Assembly (NCBI GenBank): GCA_000720375.1
Contig: JOAA01000006.1
Coordinates: 1 to 64,000, forward strand
Direction: 5' to 3'
Source: Rhodococcus rhodnii
GTDB lineage: Bacteria; Actinomycetota; Actinomycetes; Mycobacteriales; Pseudonocardiaceae
Length of the DNA: 64,000 bases
Below, in pieces: positions 41,234 to 50,056 of this stretch. Every line of letters begins with the position of its first letter. Position 1 is the first letter of the stretch. The position numbers were made by a program, and so were the translations under genes. The notes beneath the pieces are model-generated. The model saw nothing but the letters and a program-made list of their open reading frames with translations, was not told where the DNA came from and searched no databases.

Positions 41234-41271
41234 GGCCGATTCAACGGGCCGCGAGATCGGTGAGGTGACCC

Positions 41272-42156
41272 ATGGCCACGAACACCATCCATGTCGCTGA
41301 CCACGACATCAAGGTGTCCAAACTGGACAAGGAGTTCTATCCGGCTGGGCATGTGAGCAAGGGCGAAGTGATCGAGCACTACCGCGCGGTGGCCGACGTC
41401 ATGCTGCCGCATCTGGCTGGACGGCCGCTGACGCTGCGGCGCTATCCCGACGGAATCGATTCCGAAGGCTTCTTCCAGCAGGATGCCTCCGATTACTTCC
41501 CGGACTGGCTGACAGTCGTCGAAGTGCCAAGACGCACGGGTGACGGCACCGTCCGGCACGTCGTGTGCGACAACGCCGCCGCGCTAGTGTACCTGGCCAA
41601 CCAGGCCACCATCGAGTTCCACTGCTGGCTTTCCACAATGGACAAGCTGGAACGCCCCGACCGCCTGGTGATCGACATCGACCCACCGGACGGCATACCG
41701 GTGACGACCCTGCGGGACGTGGCCCGCAGACTGCGTAAGGTGTTTCGCTCGATCGGCCTGGAACCGTACGTGCAAGCCACTGGCGGCCGAGGTTTTCACG
41801 TCGTCGCACCGATGGACCGATCGCAAGACTTCGACCACATCAGGAATCTCGCCGCGGAAATAGCCGAGGAAGTGGCCGGGCAGGACCCGGACCTGTTGAC
41901 CACCGCGCAGCGCAAACAGCGCCGCGGCAACCGGATCTACCTCGACATCAACCGCAACGCCTACGGCCAGACCTTCGTTTGCCCGTACTCATTGCGCGCC
42001 AGACCCGGCGCACCGGTGGCCACCCCGCTGGAGTGGTCCCAACTGGGCCGGGTGACGCCGAACGGCTATGACTTACGCAGGATCAAGCAACGTCTGTCGC
42101 GGGTGCGGGACCCCTGGGCAGGCATGACCACAGCTCGAGCTCGCGCGAGGGAGTGA
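41272..42156 (+). CDS. Stand-alone LigD polymerase/primase domain (NHEJ)
   Basis: 294 residues of the archaeo-eukaryotic primase-like PolDom. Catalytic Asp135 and Asp137 are in VIDIDPPDG, followed by ATGGRGFHVVAP and KQRRGNRIYLDINRNAYGQT. No ligase or phosphoesterase domain is attached and no Ku gene is in the window, as in the split LigD systems of many actinomycetes. It fills gaps with ribonucleotides at double-strand breaks. It is the first gene of an operon with the eRF1-like and 50-residue proteins. Confidence 0.93.
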   Translation: MATNTIHVADHDIKVSKLDKEFYPAGHVSKGEVIEHYRAVADVMLPHLAGRPLTLRRYPDGIDSEGFFQQDASDYFPDWLTVVEVPRRTGDGTVRHVVCDNAAALVYLANQATIEFHCWLSTMDKLERPDRLVIDIDPPDGIPVTTLRDVARRLRKVFRSIGLEPYVQATGGRGFHVVAPMDRSQDFDHIRNLAAEIAEEVAGQDPDLLTTAQRKQRRGNRIYLDINRNAYGQTFVCPYSLRARPGAPVATPLEWSQLGRVTPNGYDLRRIKQRLSRVRDPWAGMTTARARARE

Positions 42157-42161
42157 TCACG

Positions 42162-43250
42162 ATGCGTCTCAAGGACCTAACCGATCAGATCGGGCAGAGC
42201 GGGCAGTTCGCGTCGATCTACTTCGACAGCTCGCACGACACGGCGGACGCGGCACAGCAGATCGAGTTGCGTTGGCGCGCGGTCGTGGACCAACTCGAAG
42301 GCGCTGGTCTTGCCCAGCAAACCCTGACCGCACTGGACAATGCGGTGACCGAAAGCCCGCCGTCCCGTGGCCGCGCGGGACGCGCACTGGTCGCGGCCGG
42401 CTCGACCGTCCTGATCGACGAGCAGTTGCCGGAGCCTCCGCCCGGCCGGATCGCCCGCGTGTCACCGTTGCCCTACCTGCTGCCACTCATCGAGCATGAC
42501 GCACAACAGGTTCCGCACGTCATCGCAGTCGTTGACCGAACGGGCGCCGACTTGAGGGCGGTCGAGCAGCACGGCATGGACCAGGAGTCCGTGCAGGGCA
42601 CAGAACATCAAGTGCACAAGGTGCGTGGCGGTGGCTGGTCGCACTGGTCGATCCAGAACCGCGTCGAGGAAAAGGCACGGCAGAACGTCGACGAGGTGGC
42701 ACGGGAAGTGTCCCGTTTGGTCGACGCGGTCGATGCGCAGGTGCTCGTGTTGGCTGGGGAAGTTCAGGCACGCAAGGCGTTGCACGACGCAATCGCCCCA
42801 CGGGCGCGTGAGATCGCCGTGGAAGCCAGCACGGGCAACCGCGCCGAGGGCGGTGACTTCGAGGCATTCGAGCAGGAGGTGCGCCGGATCCTCGACGCGC
42901 ACGTCGAAAAGCAGCGCCAGGCCGTGCTGGACCGGTTCCACGCCGAAGTCAGCCGGGACAACTTGGCCGCGCAGGGGCTCGACGCGACGCTTTCCGCGTT
43001 GAACGCAGCCAATGTCGAGTATTTGCTTGTCAACGCGCAGGTGTTGGCCGACCGCACCCTCTGTTCAGGTGCTCAGCCAACACCTCTGGCCACGACAGAG
43101 CAGCCGCTGCGCTCGGCGGGCGAGGAGACGGTCCAGACCGTTCGCGCCGATGAAGCACTTCCGATCGCCGCACTGGCCACCGGCGCCAAGGTCGTGACCT
43201 CAGACGAGGCCTTGCCCGACGGCGTCGGGGTACTGCTGCGACACACGTGA
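42162..43250 (+). CDS. Bacterial eRF1-like (Rv2629/baeRF family) protein
   Basis: 362 residues from ATG 42162, which has GGGAG 9 nt upstream. The N-terminal domain carries FASIYFDSSHDTADAAQQIELRW (first segment FASIYFDSSHDT), the central RNase-H-like part has VIAVVDRTGADL and the WSHWSIQNRVEEKA loop. The C-terminal L7Ae-like part contains NAANVEYLLVNAQVLADRTL. These match mycobacterial Rv2629, a hypoxia/stress-induced protein thought to act on ribosomes or translation. It is encoded 5 bp behind the LigD polymerase. The exact reaction is unknown. Confidence 0.85.
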   Translation: MRLKDLTDQIGQSGQFASIYFDSSHDTADAAQQIELRWRAVVDQLEGAGLAQQTLTALDNAVTESPPSRGRAGRALVAAGSTVLIDEQLPEPPPGRIARVSPLPYLLPLIEHDAQQVPHVIAVVDRTGADLRAVEQHGMDQESVQGTEHQVHKVRGGGWSHWSIQNRVEEKARQNVDEVAREVSRLVDAVDAQVLVLAGEVQARKALHDAIAPRAREIAVEASTGNRAEGGDFEAFEQEVRRILDAHVEKQRQAVLDRFHAEVSRDNLAAQGLDATLSALNAANVEYLLVNAQVLADRTLCSGAQPTPLATTEQPLRSAGEETVQTVRADEALPIAALATGAKVVTSDEALPDGVGVLLRHT

Positions 43251-43259
43251 GGAGCAATC

Positions 43260-43412
43260 ATGGAACGCGAGAGCAACAAGCACAGCCCAGTCGTCGACGA
43301 CGAGATGAAGCAGGAAGTCGAGGGCGTGCTGCGAGGCAACCGGCCCAACCGCGCCGACGAGGCACGTGACACGGAAGCTCTGGTGGAGGACGAGAACGAC
43401 CAACGCAGCTGA
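43260..43412 (+). CDS. 50-residue acidic hydrophilic protein
   Basis: A short gene with GAGGAG 5 nt before ATG 43260, 9 bp after the eRF1-like gene, and a strong terminator hairpin 16 bp after its stop. The protein starts MERESNKHSPVVDDEMKQEV and continues with VLRGNRPNRADEARD. It is highly charged with no Cys and no membrane segment. It resembles the small stress-related actinobacterial proteins that begin KHSPR-DD-MK-E and contain RAEE; this likeness is by eye. Probably expressed with the NHEJ operon. Confidence 0.7.
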   Translation: MERESNKHSPVVDDEMKQEVEGVLRGNRPNRADEARDTEALVEDENDQRS

Positions 43413-43427
43413 GCTCTACAAAGGACG

Positions 43428-43460
43428 CGGACGTCGCGCTATGCCAAGGCGCGGCGTCCG
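43428..43460 (+). terminator. Terminator of the LigD-polymerase operon
   Basis: CGGACGTCGCGC (43428-43439) and GCGCGGCGTCCG (43449-43460) form a 12-bp stem with one G-T pair and a 9-nt loop, directly after the 50-residue gene. Confidence 0.8.
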
Positions 43461-43529
43461 CTGTGTGCAGGATGAAACCCCGAATGAGGGCTACCCGCCA
43501 TCACGACGCAGTGATTTCGGCACGTTGAC

Positions 43530-43554
43530 GTGTGTGGGTTCACCAACACGGGTA
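43530..43554 (+). promoter_or_regulatory. SigB/SigF-like promoter of the YdiJ-like gene
   Basis: GTGT (43530-43533), 16-nt spacer, GGGTA (43550-43554), 23 bp before ATG 43578; one -35 mismatch. Confidence 0.45.
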
Positions 43555-43577
43555 CGACCGAGGTGAAGGAGGAACCC

Positions 43578-46505
43578 ATGACCGGCGTTGACCTGCGCAT
43601 TTCGGACACAATTCAGCGCGCGCTGCGCGAACGTGTCGATGGCGAGGTCAGGTTCGACGCCGGAACGAGAGGGGCCTATTCTGCCGACGCCTCGAACTTC
43701 CGGCAAGTGCCGATCGGGGTCGTAGTGCCCAGAAATCCGGAAGCGGCGGCGGAAGCCGTCCGGGTCGCCGCCGAATTCCACACTCCCATTCTGTCCCGTG
43801 GCGGCGGTACCAGTCTGGCCGGGCAATGCACCAACGAAGCCGTGGTCATCGACTGGTCGAAGTACTGCACTGCCGTGGAATCCGTCGACGTAGCGGCACG
43901 CACCTGCGTGGTGCAGCCAGGAATTGTCCTTGACGCTCTCAACCGCGAACTCGCTCCCACTGGTCTGCGCTACGGGCCGGAGCCCGCCACCCACGCGAAT
44001 TGCACGATCGGCGGCATGATCGGCAACAACTCCTGCGGCGCCACCGCGCAACGGACCGGCAAGGTCGTGGACAACATCAGGCGACTGGAAGTGTTGCTGC
44101 CCAACGGTATCCGCTTCTGGTGCGGCAAGACCACCGACGAGCGGTACGCCGAAATCGAACGGCACGGCGACCTTCGATCGGCTGTGTACCGCCAACTGCG
44201 GGCACTGCGGGACAAATACGCTGACGAAGTGCGTCGCCGTTATCCGGACATTCCTCGCCGGGTTTCGGGCTACAACCTGGATTCACTGCTGCCCGAGCAC
44301 GGCTTCGACATCGCCGGCCTGCTGGTGGGCAGCGAATCCACCCTCGTCACGATCCTTCGCGCGGAACTCGAACTCGTCCCGGTGACCAAGGAACGAGTAC
44401 TCGTCGTGCTGGGATTCCCCAGCATTGACAAAGCCGCCGACGCGGTACCGGCGATCCTTCCGCACGAACCGATCGCCTTGGAGGGCATCGATTCCCGGCT
44501 GATCCACGACCAGCAACTCAAGCACATCAACGCGCGCGCACTGCATGAACTGCCGGAAGGCAACGCCTTTCTGATGGTCCAGTTCGGCGGCGACACCCTT
44601 ACCGAGGTGGACAACGCGGCCCACGAGATGCTGGCCGATCTCGACGAATCCGACCACGATCCCACCGTGGCATTCCTCGACGACCCGGCGCATGAGGAAG
44701 AACTGTGGCAGGTCCGTGAGGCAGGCCTCGGCGCCACCGCGCACGTACCGGACAAGCCGGACACTTTCGAAGGCTGGGAGGATTCGGCCGTCCCACCGGA
44801 TGGGCTCGGGGACTACCTGCGCCGTCTGTCGGCCTTGTACGACGAATTCGGCTACTCCAGCGATACGGGCCCCAGCCTGTACGGGCATTTCGGGCACGGC
44901 TGCGTGCACACTCGAATTCCATTCGACTTGTACACCGCCGAAGGAACAGCGGCCTACCGCGACTTCATGTACCGCGCAGCCGATCTCGTCGCGGAGTTCG
45001 GTGGCTCTTTCTCCGGCGAACACGGCGACGGGCAGAGCCGCGGCGAGCTGCTGATCAAGATGTTCGGTCCGGACCTGGTCACGGCGTTCGGTGAGATCAA
45101 AGCCGTGTTCGATCCGGAAAACCTGATGAACCCCGGCAAAGTCGTCGCACCGTACAAACTGGACGAGAACCTCCGCCTCGGTGCGCGCTGGGCGCCGGCT
45201 GCGCCGCAGAACCTGCATTTCCGGTTCCCCCATGACGGCGGTTCGTTCGCCGAGGCGGCAAACCGGTGCGTCGGTGTCGGCAAGTGCCGCCAGCACACCA
45301 ACGACAACGGCAGCGTCATGTGCCCGTCGTACCAGGTCACTCGGGAGGAGGAGCATTCCACGCGGGGACGGGCACGGCTGTTGTTCGAGATGCTCGACGG
45401 GCACTCCGACGGTCCGATCAAGGACGGCTGGCGCTCGCAGGCCGTCAAGGATGCGTTGGACCTCTGCCTGTCCTGCAAGGGATGCAAGACGGACTGTCCG
45501 GCCAATGTGGACATGGCGACGTACAAGGCCGAGTTCCTCGCTCACCACTACGCGAAGCGCCAGTGGCGACGGCCGCGTTCGGATCTGTCGATGGGTTGGC
45601 TACCGGCGATCGCGCAACTGGTGGGCAGGCTTCGTCTCGGATCCGTGGTCAACGCCTTCACCCACACACCGTTGCTCTCCCGCGCGGCAGTCGCCGTCGC
45701 TGGAGTGGAGAACCGGGAGATACCAAGGTTCGCCGCAGAACCGCTGTACCGATGGTTCTCCCGCCGAGGACCGCGTGGCGCCGGGTCCCGGGGAACGGTC
45801 CTGCTCTGGCCGGACACGTTCACAAACTTCTTCCATCCGCACGTCGGCCAGGCCGCCATCGAGGTCCTCGAAGACGCGGGCTGGCGGGTCACCATGCCGA
45901 CCGAGCCGCTGTGCTGCGGACTGACGTGGATATCCACCGGGCAGCTCGGCACGGCCAAGAAGGTGCTCGCCCGTACCGTGCGTCACCTCGCCGGGCACCT
46001 GCGAGCCGGTGGATTGGTCGTCGGCCTCGAGCCCAGTTGTGCGACGGTGTTCCGCTCGGATGCGGTGGAACTGTTTCCTGGAGATCTGGACGTTCGGCGC
46101 CTGACCAAGCAGACGCTCACCTTTGCCGAACTGCTCACCGAACACAGCCCCGGCTACCGCCCTCCCCTGATTCCTTCGGCGAAAGCGGTGGCTCAGGTGC
46201 ACTGTCACCAGCACGCCGTTCTGGGTTGGGACGCCGACCGGGCCCTGCTCAAGGCAGCGGGAGCGGACGTGGAACAACTGGAATCGGGGTGCTGCGGACT
46301 GGCAGGCAACTTCGGCTTCGAGCGTGGCCACCTCGACGTCAGCGAAGCGTGCGCCGAACGTGTCCTCCTGCCGCGGCTGCGGGAGACGGGCCAGGACACC
46401 GCGGTGCTGGCCGACGGCTTCAGTTGCCGAACTCAGATCCATGAGTTCGACAGTCACGAGGGTGTGCACCTCGCTGAGTTTCTGGCGACTGGCCTGCGCG
46501 AATAG
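43578..46505 (+). CDS. YdiJ-like FAD/4Fe-4S D-2-hydroxyacid dehydrogenase
   Basis: 975 residues. The N-terminal half is the VAO-type FAD domain (VVPRNPEAAAEAVRVA, LSRGGGTSLAGQC, GGMIGNNSCGATAQRTG) with the FAD-oxidase C-terminal region (GHFGHGCVHTRI, GGSFSGEHGDGQSRGE). The second half carries CLSCKGCKTDCPANVD (CxxCxxCxxxCP) and a CCG domain pair (EPLCCGLTW, ESGCCGLAGNFG). This is the E. coli YdiJ layout, a D-2-hydroxyglutarate (or D-lactate-like) dehydrogenase feeding the respiratory chain. The first ferredoxin-like Cys group (RCVGVGKC ... MCPSY) is also YdiJ-like. GAAGGAGGAA precedes ATG 43578. Confidence 0.9.
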   Translation: MTGVDLRISDTIQRALRERVDGEVRFDAGTRGAYSADASNFRQVPIGVVVPRNPEAAAEAVRVAAEFHTPILSRGGGTSLAGQCTNEAVVIDWSKYCTAVESVDVAARTCVVQPGIVLDALNRELAPTGLRYGPEPATHANCTIGGMIGNNSCGATAQRTGKVVDNIRRLEVLLPNGIRFWCGKTTDERYAEIERHGDLRSAVYRQLRALRDKYADEVRRRYPDIPRRVSGYNLDSLLPEHGFDIAGLLVGSESTLVTILRAELELVPVTKERVLVVLGFPSIDKAADAVPAILPHEPIALEGIDSRLIHDQQLKHINARALHELPEGNAFLMVQFGGDTLTEVDNAAHEMLADLDESDHDPTVAFLDDPAHEEELWQVREAGLGATAHVPDKPDTFEGWEDSAVPPDGLGDYLRRLSALYDEFGYSSDTGPSLYGHFGHGCVHTRIPFDLYTAEGTAAYRDFMYRAADLVAEFGGSFSGEHGDGQSRGELLIKMFGPDLVTAFGEIKAVFDPENLMNPGKVVAPYKLDENLRLGARWAPAAPQNLHFRFPHDGGSFAEAANRCVGVGKCRQHTNDNGSVMCPSYQVTREEEHSTRGRARLLFEMLDGHSDGPIKDGWRSQAVKDALDLCLSCKGCKTDCPANVDMATYKAEFLAHHYAKRQWRRPRSDLSMGWLPAIAQLVGRLRLGSVVNAFTHTPLLSRAAVAVAGVENREIPRFAAEPLYRWFSRRGPRGAGSRGTVLLWPDTFTNFFHPHVGQAAIEVLEDAGWRVTMPTEPLCCGLTWISTGQLGTAKKVLARTVRHLAGHLRAGGLVVGLEPSCATVFRSDAVELFPGDLDVRRLTKQTLTFAELLTEHSPGYRPPLIPSAKAVAQVHCHQHAVLGWDADRALLKAAGADVEQLESGCCGLAGNFGFERGHLDVSEACAERVLLPRLRETGQDTAVLADGFSCRTQIHEFDSHEGVHLAEFLATGLRE

Positions 46506-46552
46506 GAGTGAGCCCAGCGGGGTAGCCGAGCGTGAAGAGGAGGCGATTCCCG

Positions 46553-47131
46553 ATGCGTTGCCGGCTCGTCGGTGGTGCACTGCAGGTGGCGGTGGCCGCG
46601 TGTTCGTCGAACGGAATCACGGATCCCCCACCCAACACCCGCTCGCAGGAGGCGGCAGTCCGGCAGGACGGCACCCTCGGCCCGCCGGACTCAGCGACCA
46701 ACGCGTTCAGCTACAGCCCAGACGCGCCCGTAGGAGCACGACTGACCGCCGAGATCCTGGTGACCGGCGACGCCACCAACGTGCAGTTCACCGCCGCCGG
46801 TCTGCTGCCCAACCGCGGTTACGCCGTCCACGCCCACACCAAGCCCTGCGGTAAGACCGGCGATGACGCGGGACCGCACTTCCAGAACCGCGTCGACCCG
46901 CAAGAACCGTCCGTCGATCCGACCTATGCCAACCCGGACAACGAAATCTGGCTCGACCTGCGCACCGACGACCAAGGAACGGGCCAAGCGCGGACCAGTG
47001 TGCCGTTCACGCTGAGTGAGCGCGCTCCGGGCTCGTTCGTCGTGCATGAGCAGCCCACAACCTCGACCGGCCCTGGCGAAGCGGGGATAGCCGGTGGACG
47101 CGTCGCTTGTCTCACGTTGCGGCAGCGTTGA
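46553..47131 (+). CDS. SodC-like lipoprotein
   Basis: 192 residues. ATG 46553 has AGAGGAGG 9 nt upstream; a GTG at 46532 is inside that ribosome-site region. The lipobox is VAAC with Cys17. The superoxide-dismutase fold keeps the Cu-type histidines ([23 protein letters not shown]) and the disulfide Cys (PCG, VACLTL), but the HxGDLxN zinc segment is replaced by [13 protein letters not shown]. It may therefore be a copper-only SOD-like protein, or a metal-binding relative. It overlaps the convergent GNAT gene by 20 bp. Confidence 0.8.
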   Translation: MRCRLVGGALQVAVAACSSNGITDPPPNTRSQEAAVRQDGTLGPPDSATNAFSYSPDAPVGARLTAEILVTGDATNVQFTAAGLLPNRGYAVHAHTKPCGKTGDDAGPHFQNRVDPQEPSVDPTYANPDNEIWLDLRTDDQGTGQARTSVPFTLSERAPGSFVVHEQPTTSTGPGEAGIAGGRVACLTLRQR

Positions 47132-47567
47132 GCCGGCGACTGTAGGCGATGTAACCCTTGTATTGAGCCACTTTGTCGTACAGCCCGCGAGCCGTGACGT
47201 TGTCCTGCGGGGTATGCCAATGCAGTCGCGTGGCGCCGTTGCGCTCGGCGTCCTGTGCCAGCCACTCGATCAGGGCGAGGGCGACACCCTGCCGCCGGGT
47301 TTCCTTGTCCACGAACAGATCTTGCAGGTAGCAGCGACAATTGCCGGCCGCCCATACGCTGGTGTGGAAGTAGTAATGGGCGATGCCGACCATCTTGCCG
47401 TCCAGCCGCGCGGCGATCCCGCGAATCTGCCTGCGGTCAAGCAAGCGCCGCCACGTCTGGTCGTAGTCCTCGTCGTTGGCCTCGATCTCGAAGTGCGCTT
47501 TGAACCCCCGGGCCAGCACTTCCCAGTCGGCCCGGTCGGCCGCGGTCAAGAAGTTGATCTCCACCAT
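47112..47567 (-). CDS. GNAT-family N-acetyltransferase
   Basis: 151 residues. The acetyl-CoA loop is [18 protein letters not shown], preceded by CYLQDLFV and followed by [20 protein letters not shown], a pattern of small-molecule or diamine GNATs. ATG 47567 ([14 protein letters not shown]) is preferred over ATG 47576 and longer starts that would read through the ctaD promoter. The substrate is unknown. It is convergent with the SodC lipoprotein and divergent from ctaD. Confidence 0.88.
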   Translation of the reverse strand: MVEINFLTAADRADWEVLARGFKAHFEIEANDEDYDQTWRRLLDRRQIRGIAARLDGKMVGIAHYYFHTSVWAAGNCRCYLQDLFVDKETRRQGVALALIEWLAQDAERNGATRLHWHTPQDNVTARGLYDKVAQYKGYIAYSRRLNAAAT

Positions 47568-47590
47568 GGGGCTCATCCTGCCCGAGGTTG

Positions 47591-47614
47591 GTTTTGCACA
47601 CCTCAGGATGGTCA
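47591..47614 (+). promoter_or_regulatory. Weak SigB/SigF-like promoter before ctaD
   Basis: GTTT (47591-47594), 15-nt spacer, GGTCA (47610-47614) instead of GGGTA. GTG 47625 follows by 10 nt, the same leaderless geometry as four other genes here, which is the main reason to keep it. Confidence 0.3.
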
Positions 47615-47624
47615 CCCTGAGCTC

Positions 47625-49280
47625 GTGGGCGTCATCCCGGCGGTACTCACGCGCTCGCGGCCGCGGCAAGTCGCGGCCAAGGGCACTGTTGTGCTGCGGT
47701 TGTTCCGGACGACCGATCACAAGCAGATCGGCATCCTCTACCTGGTCACGTCATTCGGGTTCTTCATGGTCGGCGGTGCGATGGCGCTGCTCATGCGGAC
47801 CGAGCTCGCCCGTCCCGGCCTGCAGTTGCTCTCCCCCGAGCAGTACAACCAGCTGTTCACCGTGCACGGCACGATCATGATGCTGCTCTACGCCACGCCG
47901 AACGTGTTCGGGTTCGCCAACTTCGTAATGCCGCTGCAGATCGGCTCGCCGGATGTGGCCTTTCCGCGGCTGAACGCCTTGTCTTACTGGCTTTTCCTGT
48001 TCGGCGGGCTGATGGTGCTCAGCGGTTTCGCCGTCCCTGGTGGCGCCGCGGACTTCGGCTGGTTCGCCTACGCCCCGCTCAACAACGACATCCACAGCCC
48101 CGGTATCGGGGGTGACCTGTGGGCCGCCGGTCTGATCGTGTCCGGGCTTGGCACGATTCTCGGCGCGGTCAACATGGTCACCACGATCCTCTGCCTGCGC
48201 GCGCCCGGGATGACGATGTTCCGGATGCCCATTTTCACCTGGAACATCCTGTTCACCAGTGTCCTGGTGCTGATGGCGTTCCCGGTGCTGACCGCCGCGC
48301 TGTTCGCGATGCTGGCCGACCGGCATCTCGGCGCGCATGTGTTCGATCCCGGCAACGGCGGCGCGATCCTGTGGCAGCACTTGTTCTGGTTCTTCGGGCA
48401 TCCGGAGGTCTACATCGTCGCGTTGCCGTATTTCGGGATCGTCTCGGAGATCATTCCCGTGTTCAGCCGCAAGCCGTTGTTCGGTTACAAGGCGATGGTC
48501 TTCGCCACGCTGTCGATCACCTTCCTGTCGATGACCGTGTGGGCGCATCACATGTTCGGCACCGGCGCGGTGCTGCTGCCGTTCTTCTCGTTCATGACGT
48601 TCCTGATCGCGGTGCCCACCGGGGTGAAGTTCTTCAACTGGATCCTGACCATGTGGCGCGGGCAGCTGACGTTCCAGTCACCGATGCTGTGGTCGGTCGG
48701 GTTCCTGGTGACGTTCCTCTTCGGCGGGTTGACCGGCGTCCTGCTGGCCGCGCCGCCGCTGGATTTCCACGTCACCGACACGTACTTCGTGGTCGGGCAC
48801 TTCCACTATGTACTGTTCGGCACGATCGTGTTCGCCACGTTCGCCGGGATCTACTTCTGGTTTCCCAAGATCACCGGCCGGTATCCGCACGAACCGTTGG
48901 CCAGACTGCACTTCTGGACCACGTTTCTCGGCTTTCACATCACGTTCCTGGTCCACCACTGGCTCGGCAACGAGGGCATGCCCCGCCGCGTGGCCGACTA
49001 CCTGCCCAGCGACGGGTTCAGCACACTCAACACGATCTCCACCATCGGCGCGTACCTGCTCGGTTTCTCGATACTGCCGTTCATCTGGAACATCTTCCGC
49101 AGCTACCGCTTCGGCCAGATCGCCGACGCCGACGACCCATGGGGCCACGGCAACTCGCTGGAATGGGCGACCACCAGCCCGCCACCCCGGCACAACTTCC
49201 TCGAACTGCCGAGGATTCGCTCCGAACGCCCGGCATTCGACCTGCACTACCGATACTCAGCCATCAGAGAGACGGATTGA
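47625..49280 (+). CDS. ctaD: Cytochrome c oxidase subunit I
   Basis: 551 residues with 12 transmembrane helices. Heme a and CuB ligands are all present: His81 in [20 protein letters not shown] (the His-Tyr cross-link pair, WFFGHPEVY), AHHMFGTG, and [10 protein letters not shown]. It is the catalytic proton-pumping subunit. It stands without ctaC or ctaE, followed only by DUF3040, so it is probably an accessory copy that uses the other subunits encoded elsewhere. The start is GTG 47625, which leaves about 27 residues before TTDHKQIG as in relatives; no ribosome site is visible. Confidence 0.95.
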   Translation: MGVIPAVLTRSRPRQVAAKGTVVLRLFRTTDHKQIGILYLVTSFGFFMVGGAMALLMRTELARPGLQLLSPEQYNQLFTVHGTIMMLLYATPNVFGFANFVMPLQIGSPDVAFPRLNALSYWLFLFGGLMVLSGFAVPGGAADFGWFAYAPLNNDIHSPGIGGDLWAAGLIVSGLGTILGAVNMVTTILCLRAPGMTMFRMPIFTWNILFTSVLVLMAFPVLTAALFAMLADRHLGAHVFDPGNGGAILWQHLFWFFGHPEVYIVALPYFGIVSEIIPVFSRKPLFGYKAMVFATLSITFLSMTVWAHHMFGTGAVLLPFFSFMTFLIAVPTGVKFFNWILTMWRGQLTFQSPMLWSVGFLVTFLFGGLTGVLLAAPPLDFHVTDTYFVVGHFHYVLFGTIVFATFAGIYFWFPKITGRYPHEPLARLHFWTTFLGFHITFLVHHWLGNEGMPRRVADYLPSDGFSTLNTISTIGAYLLGFSILPFIWNIFRSYRFGQIADADDPWGHGNSLEWATTSPPPRHNFLELPRIRSERPAFDLHYRYSAIRETD

Positions 49281-49283
49281 TCC

Positions 49284-49529
49284 ATGCTCAGCGCGCACGA
49301 AAGACAAGAGCTCAGAGCCATCAGCCAACACCTGTACGCCGACGACCCGGACCTCGCACGGACACTGAGCGCCCCAACCAGCCGCGGCCGCCGAATCGTG
49401 GCCTTACTGCTCGCCATGCTCGCCGTGACGTTGATCGTCTTCGGTCTCACGCCCGCGGGATTCCCACTGCTGTTCTTCGGGACGATCACGGCGATGGTCG
49501 CGGCCTGTCTCTTCTTCGGCACCGCATAG
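49284..49529 (+). CDS. DUF3040 two-helix membrane protein
   Basis: 81 residues: the DUF3040 signature MLSAHERQELRAISQHLYAD followed by DPDLARTL, then two transmembrane helices (IVALLLAMLAVTLIVFGL and FPLLFFGTITAMVAACLFF). It starts 3 bp after ctaD and is probably cotranscribed; members often accompany cell-envelope or respiratory genes. No known function. It converges on gtrA-like with 3 bp between stops. Confidence 0.85.
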   Translation: MLSAHERQELRAISQHLYADDPDLARTLSAPTSRGRRIVALLLAMLAVTLIVFGLTPAGFPLLFFGTITAMVAACLFFGTA

Positions 49530-49532
49530 GTT

Positions 49533-49961
49533 TCAGGCGCGCTGCGGTTCGAACACCCAGTACCGCAACAACAAGAACCGCACCCCGCCTGCCACGCCGC
49601 TGGCCACAGTCAACGCGACAAGTTCGCCGACGCCGCCGCTGACCATGTTCACCGCGACGGTTGTGATCACGAACCCGAGCACCGTGAGCGACATGCCTTT
49701 CGCGTGCTGCCACACCGTGATCAGGCCGCGGACGCCGAACGTCACCTTGCCGTTGACGACGGTGCCGATGACGGTCGTCAGCACCGTGGCAACCAGGTTG
49801 GCCATGGTCGCCGTCACGACCGTCCGGAACAGCAGGTAGAACACGAGAAACAGGCCCGTGTTGGCGACACCGATCACGGCGAATCGCACGAACTGGCGCG
49901 GCATCGTGCCCAGCCGGTCACCGGTCGGTGCGAGGGCCGCTTGCGGCGCGATCGTGGTCAC
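49533..49961 (-). CDS. GtrA-family membrane protein
   Basis: 142 residues with four transmembrane helices and the GtrA signature: QFVRFAVIGVANTGLFLVFY, then FGVRGLITVW and a C-terminal FLLLRYWVF. Members are thought to flip polyprenyl-phosphate sugars or organise wall glycosylation. GTG start at 49961. It is not next to a glycosyltransferase here, although the MptB-like enzyme lies 42 kb away. The 95 bp upstream hold no recognisable signal. Confidence 0.88.
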   Translation of the reverse strand: MTTIAPQAALAPTGDRLGTMPRQFVRFAVIGVANTGLFLVFYLLFRTVVTATMANLVATVLTTVIGTVVNGKVTFGVRGLITVWQHAKGMSLTVLGFVITTVAVNMVSGGVGELVALTVASGVAGGVRFLLLRYWVFEPQRA

Positions 49962-50056
49962 GGATCAGAGCCTGCCCGGTGATCCTTTCCGCAGCCTGAG
50001 GCAATGCTGTCGGCTCGCTATCTGCTGGCTGTCTCGCCCGTCACATCACCGGAAAG

